A DNA stretch of 64,000 bases from Pisolithus tinctorius (Eukaryota > Basidiomycota > Agaricomycetes > Boletales > Pisolithaceae). The notes below the pieces were generated by a model that saw only the letters and a program-made list of their open reading frames with translations, did no database searches and was not told the origin of the DNA. Shown here piece after piece: positions 54,870 through 64,000 of this stretch. Within the stretch, counting starts at the first letter, position 1. Every line of letters starts with the position of its first letter. The translations under genes and the position numbers were made by a program. The DNA is taken from the NCBI GenBank assembly GCA_024663395.1, contig JANFAH010000002.1, positions 6,262,001 through 6,326,000 on the forward strand, written 5' to 3'.

Positions 54870-57480
54870 TCAAACACGTTTATTCACCAGCTCGTGAGTA
54901 CTTTTATTGTCCCGTCAGAGCACAGCATGTCATTGTATTGTTATCCAGGGGACGGCTGTCGAGATACTCCATGTATTGTTTTTCTTTAAACAGGATTTTA
55001 TTGACTCGGGAACCGGCCATGTGCAGTAGCAGGGACATTTGCGTAAGTAACAGACGCATACAGCATGATGCTTACTGCTTGTTTACAAGGGTGCTGTGCT
55101 TGGTTGAACACGAGGGTTGTGTGTCTTATTCATGTGTATAGGACGGGGAGCCCCTTGCCTATGGCATGCCTGTCAAGGAGGCGATTGCCATCCACGATGG
55201 CCCTGTCTTCTGTTATGTATTAACATTGCAAATTCGAGGTAGGGTAACCCTGTTCGTTTTAGATCTAGACTACCGGCAAACACTGGCGTTGTCAGCCTTG
55301 CTTGGTGACTCGATGTAGACTCAGGTAGCCAACAGCATGTGGCGTACGAATTTGAAACGTGCTGCTGACCGGAACCGATAAGACATGTGAAAACTACAAT
55401 ACCAATCGCGGTCGTCATCGACGGGGGGAAGGGAGGAAATGGTAGGTATATACCAATAAAAAAGAATCAAAAAAATCCTAGTCTACATCTACAGACACCG
55501 ATATGCTATACACACTAAGTTACCATGCCGAGGCTCGAGACTGATCAATTGTGTGGACTATCGAAACACTCCACGTACTTTCCCGAATACAGTTTGCTAC
55601 CGTTGTTGCAACTCCGTTTGTATATCGGCGTCGACCCAAGAAAATATATGAAATATCGACTGATAACAAGGTTGCTGTCATCCTTTCTTGCGGTTAAAAA
55701 AGAAGCGACACTACAAAGACTGCACAGCACCCTGTCAAAAAAAAGCGCCCTATTATTGTGAATCCTAGAGATAATTTTTTTATCCACAAAAAAGCCCTCG
55801 CGCCCATCTGTCCACAGCAAAAATTGCAGCAGCAGCTCACTCCCTATGCACCACTGGAACTTCAGTTTTGGTTTACTCTCCGCCCATGACCCAAATGGAC
55901 CTCGCGTATGTGTCGCACGAAATTGTGCCGCTGTACCCAACATCCACAGTTTGGCCAGCGACAAGTGATCTTGACATCACGCGCCATGTTCCTGATAGCA
56001 TGGAAATCCCTGAAATGTTCGGGCACTGAACCACAGGTGATGAACTCCAAACACTCGTTTCCATCATCTCGAAGGTAGAGGCACAGCTGGAGTGCACAAT
56101 TACTATACCGGTTCTTTCGTAGATGTCAACATTCACCAATTATACACGGCTCCGAAGACACATACGGTTGAGTTGTTTGTCATTTGAAGCGGCTCTATGA
56201 CGTTGGCTAAAGCATAGGAGACACTGCTACGCGTCAGCCAGAGCAAGTACCTGACCATGTGGTCAACGCACCTGGTTTTTGTGTCACCGCCGTGTTCGTG
56301 AGTTCCATCATCTAGGAAGGACATGTCCGTCAGGTTAGCAGGGGGGGGGACAGTGGTGGACTTCGATATCCAGGAAATAGACATGCCATGTTTCTCTTAT
56401 AGCTACCACACGATGCATGGAGTAGATTGGGAGCAGGTCAGGGATAGGCGAGTCGGCACGATGAAGGTTGAACGGGATTGCCCACCTAAACCAGGTTATC
56501 ATTGGCATCGCCGGCGGGCTACACATAATAATGTCACAAATATATCCAACATTGCGTCATGTTCCGAGAGCGGGCTTAGCGCGAGAACGCAAAACCCCTC
56601 CAGCTGGATCAGTGGAGGCACCTTGATGTTATGCAACCGGTTGTTGGACGAGGCAAAACATCACCTCCATATCTTCTGGTTGGTGAACGGGTTGCACTGG
56701 TAGCACTAGTACACAGCCCAGTGAGACAGATTCATCGTGGTTGAGGTATGAACCAAACAAACAAACCTTCGAATTATTGGAAATGAATCAGAACAGCGGC
56801 GAAATGACAGGTATTCCCCGGCAAGTGGCGTTCAGGGAAGACATTAGAGGCCGTCCCCCCTGTGGCCACTAAAAAAAGGCAATCGAATTAACAGGCTCGG
56901 TGCCAAGTTACATTCGGAGGCCGCCGATGATTTGTATCACCGATCATCGATCACCTCTCCCACCATGGACGACTATATAATAACAGAAAAGGACATACTC
57001 ATAACAAACATGGAAGGTCTATCACTCCTTCCATCCGAAGCGACACTACCCGGTCTCCCTGAGTCTGCAGGGCCGCAGAAATCGGAATCATCATGCCTGG
57101 CGTCATGGACGCCACACACTTAAGAGGGTGCAGTCACTGGTGATCTGGCACATAAACTTTTCAATAGAATGGCTGAAAAGGTCACGAAGCTCACCCTAAC
57201 TTACCTCCTTACCCGGAAAAAAAACAAACAACGACGGCACGGAACGATTTCTGAGAACGGGGAGGGGTCTGGCTACTGGATTCTTCGGTTGCGACTTGCG
57301 ACACAGATGATAGCCGGGGATACCCGAGCAGGCCACCGTTGCATCAGGCACTTCACATCTAGGGTCAGCAATGCTTGGAACAGTGTAATAGGGAACAGTA
57401 TTGTGGTAAGTCCAACGAAATAAATAAGTACCGAGGTGATACATCAAATATCTTCCTCGGCAGTGCAGCATGAAAAGTTA
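54870..57480. repeat. Segmental duplication, copy A
   Basis: Order and sequence parallel 59990-62400: the GGACGGCTGTCGAGATAC region, the paired ACACTAA...GGCTC segment, the A-tract before the zinc-finger exon, and the CACCTGGTTT segment downstream. Divergence is substantial, so the duplication is old. Confidence 0.65.
55862..56086 (-). CDS. C2H2-like zinc-finger exon, copy A (terminal exon)
   Basis: A 225-nt terminal exon after a CCAG acceptor, phase 0, 74 codons and TGA. It contains LCLYLRDDGNECLEFITCG, then CRWPNCGCWVQRHNFVRHIREVH, i.e. C-X4-C-X11-H-X4-H followed by LGHGRR. Upstream coding (NNSTVCVFGAVYN) appears to join through a GTGAAT donor near 56135. The paralogous exon at 60984-61208 has exactly the same length and boundaries, which supports real coding. 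Function unknown; a nucleic-acid-binding finger is likely. Confidence 0.6.
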   Translation of the reverse strand: MCLYLRDDGNECLEFITCGSVPEHFRDFHAIRNMARDVKITCRWPNCGCWVQRHNFVRHIREVHLGHGRRVNQN

Positions 57481-57839
57481 CACTTACCAGTGTTTCCGTG
57501 AGGTGATTTGAGCTAAACCGAGCCAGAACAATGGACCAATTGAGCCCGACTTTGATAGGTTGAAGCATAATGAAGTGAGTCGGGAAGAGTCCAGCGTCCA
57601 TCGATGTAAACTCCTATGGTCCCGCCCAATCAGAGCACAGCCCCGACGAAGTATATCATCTGTGGCAGAGTGGAATGGAAGATTGTCACGATAAGACGTT
57701 TGATACCTTCCTTGCACTTCTTGGCTATTATCTCGGGGTTATTCTGTGTGCGCTGAAGTCAGTTAACCCGATAATAATGACGTTGCCAGATGGGGCGTAG
57801 TCGGCCTAGTGCCTGCTGTGCTCTCCTTTCTCATCCTGT

Positions 57840-58800
57840 ATAACACAGATCCATGATCTTCTTTGTCGCTTCCACCCTTGCCTTGAGCTCCGGGTCCATC
57901 CGACCCATCCCCACTCTCCTGGGTGTTGATATTAAGGACCAAGACAGACCGTGGAACGACGAAACAAAAAACCGGCCCTAGAAAGTAGGCAAGAGGGCAG
58001 TTACAAAAGCGAACCAGAGCGTCGTACAAGCAACGACAACGAGGACAGGCTTTCTGTATTAGACATTGTGACGACAGGGTCAACGACCACTCATCGGTCA
58101 CGTCGCGTGCGAATAATCCCTCCTTTTGACTTCCGATCCTGAAGACCACATTCATGAACACACTCAGTGCTAGGGATTTTCTCACAGACACGCTTCCAAG
58201 ACAGGTATATCCATACCCCATGCTGACCCTTCCTTGCATTTCTCAGGGTCGCCAGGTTCTTTGAAGATGCCAAGGTTAATCAACCAGATATCGACGGCGA
58301 GCATGGCCCCCATCCCATCCCATCCCACAGACGCCCAATGTACATCATCACGATCACTGTCTACCTTTTACCACAGCGAACGTAGATGCTGTGCTCGTCA
58401 GATTCCAGAAATCCTGGCAGCCATTCGTCAATTCTCTTTGAGGCCGGGAACATTTTCAACATCGTCTTCACACTGCTACTCTCGTACGTGGCCTTTATAT
58501 GTATATCACGCCCGGGATGTCATGTATGGTGAAGGTGGTCTGGAGAATGGTGGGGGGAAAAATCATCGTGATGGTACTGCGAGCGTGTAGTCGCAGGCAC
58601 CGATATTGTCGGTAAAAGGGGGAGGAGCTTAGAATCTTACATTACTAAGCAAGTTCATTTCCCGTACTTTTATTATACTGGCATATGGTGTTTGTATGAG
58701 GTATCCAGTGGACGGTTGTCGACATACCTCGTACAGTATTGTTTGTTATCCGGACAACATTTTGTTCGCCCAAGGCACTTGAATACAAATAACACCCGAG
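57840..58800. repeat. Partial copy C of the segmental duplication
   Basis: Matches parts of 54240-54960 and 53780-54110 (CATGATCTTCTTTGTCGC; GGACGGTTGTCGACATACCT). Its membrane-protein-like frame is broken by a stop. It lies between copies A and B. Confidence 0.5.
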
Positions 58801-59989
58801 GCCAAGTAATATTTAGATCTATAGACAAAGCCGAACTGGGTTGAAACTGAGCGTAAATAATCTCCGCGACTTGGTAGAGAGCAATCCGCCGATCGAACTA
58901 CCATACCTACTGACCGTAGTCAGGTGACCAGATTGCTGCGCTGCCTCAAAGATTATTGGCGTGGACCCATCCTCAGACGCCTGCAAGTAAATGGTTCGAG
59001 TATGCGAAGTGAAAGAGTCCAGTGAACAGACGAAGATAAGTCACACTGGCAGGACTACTCCTGGATAACATCCTCGGCACCGAGTGACTTCGGTGTCGGT
59101 ACCCTTAACCCTATTCATCTAGGTGGGTGCCAACCCCATCTACGTTCTCCGACGCACACCTCATTCCCAAATCTTCTGAGACACACATTCATTGGTTCAT
59201 TCAGGTGGTCTCTCTTGCACCGCTCCTATTCCTCCTGTCCGCCCCCAATATGGCTGCTCTGAACAACGACCATGACAATATGCAAGGGGTTCTCTCACAG
59301 ATACGATCCCGATACAGGTACATGTACATTTATACATCATGCCGAGACTATGTCCTTGCAGGGGGTGTGGTTGGCTTGGTCTGTGTCGTTTTCTCTCCGA
59401 TCTCATCATACACCCAGGACCACGAGTTTTTTAAATTTCCTCTATCCTGACCTTCATATGGCAATCCGCAGTCGGTCAATTCACTGAACTGCAATGTAAC
59501 GACTAGCCGCAGGGTGTTCTTTTCGGCCCTTTTCTTTTTGACATTGTTTATTTCGGCGCAATCGTGCAGACGCTGCAGGGAAACAGGAGGGTCAATAGGG
59601 TAGCAGGAGATACAAAGTCAGCAGCAAGGAAAACAGGGGATGGAAGGAAGGGACGAGAGGGGGAGAGAACGCAAAGGATGGACCTGACGAGGCAGAGCGA
59701 TTGACTGCGAAAAAGACAAGAAATGCACTCGTGAATTCGACGACGGACATGAAAACGAACCGGATCTTGCTCTTTGGACATACGACCACTGCCACGATCG
59801 TGACAACCATGATGTATCTTCGTTGGACTTTGCGTGAGATGGAGTAGTGAGTGCCTACCTGTCGAATGAGCTGGGACAGGAGCAGTAGTGCACTCGGGAT
59901 GTGGCTCGTAATGTCATGTATGAAGAAGGTAGCCTGGAGAGCGGCGGGGGGAGAGGTCATCATGATGGCACTGTGGGCATGTATGTCTC

Positions 59990-62400
59990 AGGGGCTACGC
60001 TATGCATTGCCAAGCACCCTTATTCACCACCTCGTGAATACTTTTTTTATACCATCAGAGCATAGCATGGCATGGCATTGTATACTCAGGGAACGGTTGT
60101 TGAGATACCTTGTATAGTAAAACATTTATTGTTTTTCTTATTCAAGGGGGATTTTATTGACTCGGGAAATAGCCGAGTGCGGCGGCATGCATGTCTATAG
60201 GACAGAGCCCCCTGCACGTGGTACGTCTGTCAACGAGGTGGCCGCCCGCCTGCGATGTCACCGGCGTCTAGTATGAGAGAGGTTTAGATCCAGACTGCTG
60301 GCGAACACTAGGACATTTGTTAACCTTGTTTCGTGACTCGAGATCGGCCGCCGAGTCGATGGCGTACCGATGCTGATGGGGACTAATGTGGCGCGTGAAT
60401 ACCTACCAACTATAGCCATCGTGGAAGGGGGGGAGGTGGACGGGTGGGGGGGACGTTAGGCACATCCGAATAAAAAAAAGAGGGGAATCATAGTTTATTT
60501 CTTCAGTCACTGATATTCTATACACACTAACACCATTCCGGGGCTCAAGCGCTCAAGATTGGTCAATTTTGCTGTCTATCGGAAACCATGTCCACTAAGT
60601 CCACCCATTTTCCCAGCCGCAGTCAGTAACCCCCGTTGCAACTGCGCTCCAATCGTGAATTGATGGATCTATCTATCCAAGAAAATATATACTGTAGTCA
60701 ATCGATAACAAGGCCGCTTCGATCCGTCCTTTTTAGTCACGTGGAGTAACGGTTCGGCATTCATCGATTAACACAACACTGCACAGCACCCTTGTCAAAA
60801 AAAAAAAAAAAAAGACCTGCATGTATTCTTCTATTCTCTCAGACTCTATTGTATCTATTAAAATATGCATTTTTGTTTGCACCATGGCCCTCGCCTGCAT
60901 CCGTCTATATAGGCATTACCATGTAGTCCGAGTGCGCAGGGAACTTCTGCAGCAGCGGCTCGCTCCCAAGAGTTACCGGAACTTCAGTTTTGGTTTGCTC
61001 TCCGCCCATGGCCCAAGTGGATCTCGCGGACGTGGCGCATGAAGTTGTGCCGCTTCACCAAAGACCCACAATCTTGCCAACCGCAAGTGATCTCAACGTT
61101 ACGCGCCATGCCCTTGACACCACGGACAGCGCTGAAATGTCCGGGCGCGGTCCCGCATGTGATGAGATCCAAGCATTCATTTCCATCACCCAGATCGTAC
61201 AAGCAAAGCTGAGGTGGGCAATCGTTATACTGGTTCGTTCAAAAAATGTCAACATTCACCCGATATACACAGCTCCAACGACACGTACGATTGGATTGTG
61301 ATTATTTGCCGAAGTTTGGGGGGGACCGAGGGCACCGACCCAAGGGTAGGACACACTACATCACCACGTCAGCTAGAACAAGTACTGCACCGTGCAGACA
61401 ACGCACCTGGTTTCTGGACCATCATGTTTTCCGTCGTCCAGGGAGGACATGGCCCGCACGTTGACTGGAAGACAGGACGGCGGACTTCAACGACCAGGAA
61501 TTAAGCGAGCTATCTTCTCTTATAGCCACTACGCCACTAAAATTTTCAGGCATTGGAGGGCGGGGTGATAGGGAGTTTGGTGCGCGAGGGTTGAATAAGA
61601 TTTCCAATCCTAGCCACACTATTACTAGTGACTAATATGTCTATCGTGTCGCGACTTATCGTGAAAGTGCAAGGCCCTCAGGTTGATCGGCGCGGTGCCA
61701 TGATGTTATACAACCAGCAGGCAGGCAAGATCGATCTCATCGAGCTACGGGCTAAAAAAAGAGGTTTGAGTTCGAAATGAATGCAAACACTAGACGTTGG
61801 CGACGACATCCTCCGTCATGTAGCCGTGTTCAAAGTAGCCTAATGACAAGCCTGCCACGAGACACCAAAAAAAGAACCTCGAATCAACAGGTTAGTCACC
61901 AGGCTACATTCCGAGGCCGCCGACCCAGCCGAGCATCCCTCCTGCCATGGAAGGTGGCTGCATGACAATAACTGAGGGCAAACTTACAATAGACATGGAA
62001 CGTCTATTGCTCATTCCATCTGAATCCTGACCCTGGGATTCCCTGCGACTGCACAGCTGCAGAAAATGGAGCCATCATGCCTGATTTCACCAGATGCCGT
62101 CCGCTTATAAGGCCCAGCCACTGGTGGTGAGTCGCATAAGTTCCTTAACAGAACGATTGAGCAAATCGCGAAGTTTACCCTAGCCTACCTTCTATATTCG
62201 ACATCATCCGGGAACAAGATGAACGACGTCGGCATCAAATCTCGAATGATCCATCACGGGGAACTGGGAGTGGTCTGAGTACCAGATTCCTCGGTTGCGA
62301 CGCAGATATGATGACAAGAGAAGCGGGAGCGGGCCACTGACGTATCGGGAGTTCGACATCTATTAGGGTCGGCAGGTCGTGGAAGCTGTCACAAGGAGCA
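59990..62400. repeat. Segmental duplication, copy B
   Basis: Parallel to 54870-57480 (see copy A). It contains the second zinc-finger exon and a 17-A homopolymer near 60800. Confidence 0.65.
60984..61208 (-). CDS. C2H2-like zinc-finger exon, copy B (terminal exon)
   Basis: A 225-nt exon after a CCTCAG acceptor, phase 0. Residues LGDGNECLDLITCG precede CGWQDCGSLVKRHNFMRHVREIH (C-X4-C-X11-H-X4-H) and LGHGRR, ending at TGA 60986-60984. It is paralogous to 55862-56086, with ligand residues conserved while much of the rest differs. That fits purifying selection on the finger. Upstream coding (VVGAVYI) aligns with copy A. Confidence 0.6.
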   Translation of the reverse strand, partial: LCLYDLGDGNECLDLITCGTAPGHFSAVRGVKGMARNVEITCGWQDCGSLVKRHNFMRHVREIHLGHGRRANQN

Positions 62401-64000
62401 CAGCCGTTAAGAACAGAATCATTGCCTGACAACGCAGCAGGATTTTTGTTCTCGGCCTCGGCTTCTGACAGGTCGCTCACAGCAAGCTGCAGTCTTAGAC
62501 TCCTCATATATTGTCATTGATCCAATCGTGTGCGGAGAATTTCTTCTGGCCATCCTTGCTCCTCGACCGTTGCAGGGTGATTGAAGGATCCAGATGTCAG
62601 TTAGACGGGTATCGACATAATGGGTCCTGCAGGTGTAAGATGAATACGCAAGAGTTGTTCATCGATCCCCCCTACGAAGGGGCAGTACTTGACATTACTA
62701 CACTTGCTGTATCTCCTCGCTACTATCAGTGACAAGAAATACATGGGCCTACGTTCCATGAAGATATTGATTGTCCCTTGAGAGTATGAGTCTCGAAGAA
62801 TCCACTCGGAGAACTGAAGTATGACCTGTTTGATGCGAAGCGCGTTGCCCTGCACCCTGCCATGCACATGTTTGGCTCTTCGGAGGGCTCGAGTATCGTA
62901 AAACACAGCGTCCCCACAGATCAGTGCTGGAAATCGGATCAAATATGATAAAATTTAGGGAGGCCTATCACGCACGTGTACGACCCTGTTACCACAGGAA
63001 GGCTCGACAGTAATAATAAAAAAGCGAGAAACAACGGATCCGGAATAGTGGTCACGCCACATGGCGGAAAAGAAACTTCCTGAATGATCTAGATCTCGGG
63101 GAGTTTGTATGCAGGCAATCGCGGCAACCTCCAACGCATGACATGATCAGGCAATTTTCTGAGTCCTTCAGTCTGTTTATCCTCTTATGCATCACCGGTC
63201 AATGTCAATATGCGAGCATCCGAGAGCAAAGCTGGACTACAGACCTGGATATTTCCGCAGGAAGACGCTCACTGCGAGGGTTGTTGCTAATCGCATATTT
63301 CCGCTCAGGTTCAATGCCTGTTTGAGTACCAAGCGACATACATTCAGGTTGATAAGTGCTGTGAGCGGAACAAGTTTCTGACCTATTTACGCAGAAGGAG
63401 CGCGACGAGATGCACTGGGAAGACATGGTCCTTGACGGTGTGACCCGGACATCTCGCGGCAATCTGATTCCTTCTCACCAGAGAACTTTGCGTCGTCGTA
63501 CATACCGCCCATCCTAAGTGTATCGCGACAATGTAACAAGAGACCCGTACCACTGGAGTGCGGTTGAACTGGCAACGCTGGCCACTCAGAGGTGCCAGCG
63601 GTACGACGAAGCGCCTTCGGGCGAATAGGGTGTGATGCCTGGTGCTTATATCAATGTCGTACTTGCGCCTACACGGATGTGGATGTGATAAACGACCAAC
63701 CGATTATAACTTCCTACCCTTGGGACTTCCAAGTAACCTTCCGCTTTACAGACCATCACTGTCCACAAGATTGTTGATGATTAGCTTCAGACGGAGTACC
63801 TGAGCCATTTCGGAGCTGAGCAAAAAGTTGAAATGCAGACGCCGTCGTGTAAACTGCCGTTCGTCGAGCCATTCCATTCAACGTGTTTTCCGAGGTCAAG
63901 CCCCTCGGGCAGAGGCAGCCCCACAAACCGCTGACATAGTCTGGATGCCAGCCTGTCTATGGAGTTACTTTGCCTCATTAGACGGATCTGGTATCCAGAC
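61500..64000. other. No recognised gene in the right end
   Basis: Open frames at 62942-62601 (minus; CGDAVFYDTRALRRAKHVHG) and around 63310-63442 (plus; VQCLFEYQATYIQVDKCCER) may be exons. They lack known motifs and a complete structure. Confidence 0.35.

Overview
The window comes from a filamentous basidiomycete, most likely an Agaricomycete (Boletales-like is plausible but unproven). Evidence: short 46-67 nt introns with GTAAGT-type donors, Ty3/gypsy chromoviruses, a PIF/Harbinger transposon with a SANT-like partner, KDZ transposase and TET/JBP-oxygenase remnants, a fungal Zn2Cys6 cluster and multicopy Agaricomycete protein families. Almost everything is repeat-derived. Base composition is compartmented: about 22-51 kb is strongly CpG-poor and TG/CA-rich, while 0-21 kb and 51.5-64 kb are CpG-rich.

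Layout. 0-1.8 kb: no clear gene. 1.8-22.0 kb: a four-level nest. A spliced minus-strand gene (exons 22014-21369, continuing 1954-1806) is split by a Ty3/gypsy chromovirus, Element 1 (1955-21363). Element 1's RT is interrupted by an apparently intact PIF/Harbinger transposon (Element 3, 5360-8954, TSD TAA). Its integrase is interrupted by a second chromovirus (Element 2, 10319-18044, TSD ATCAC). Removing each insert with one TSD copy leaves the host reading frame in register. Both chromoviruses have a PBS complementary to their own predicted mRNA 5' end, so they look self-primed (Tf1/sushi type). Element 2 carries an intact antisense spliced gene with a Zn2Cys6-type cluster.

22.1-24.3 kb: a minisatellite built on GGGCCC palindromes. 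24.7-26.4 kb: a decayed Zn2Cys6 gene. 27.6-46.3 kb: KDZ remnants on both strands, a multicopy hypothetical gene, three copies of a repeat called R1 here, 27-bp and 43-bp minisatellites, a solo LTR, a TET/JBP pseudogene split by R1, and a copia 3' fragment.

46.4-52.0 kb, minus strand, is the centrepiece. A G-domain gene (P-loop, DxxG and TKxD motifs) has 7 ordinary exons, then 54 consecutive copies of a ~70-bp unit, then 3 ordinary C-terminal exons. Each unit holds a splice acceptor, exactly one codon (3 nt), and a GTAAGT donor. The triplet is hypervariable while the ~67-nt intron is nearly constant. The frame is open through the whole structure (1272 nt, 423 aa if all exons are used), and skipping any subset of microexons stays in frame. 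The sequence therefore predicts a protein whose middle segment is written one amino acid per exon. I know of no described system like it.

52-64 kb: CpG-rich, gene-poor, with diverged tandem copies of a segment encoding a C2H2-like zinc finger.

Decay signature: LTR pairs differ almost only at CpG (CG/TG/CA), and 11 of the 12 in-frame premature stops I recorded are TGA, several at conserved Arg positions. This fits CGA to TGA deamination of methylated CpG.
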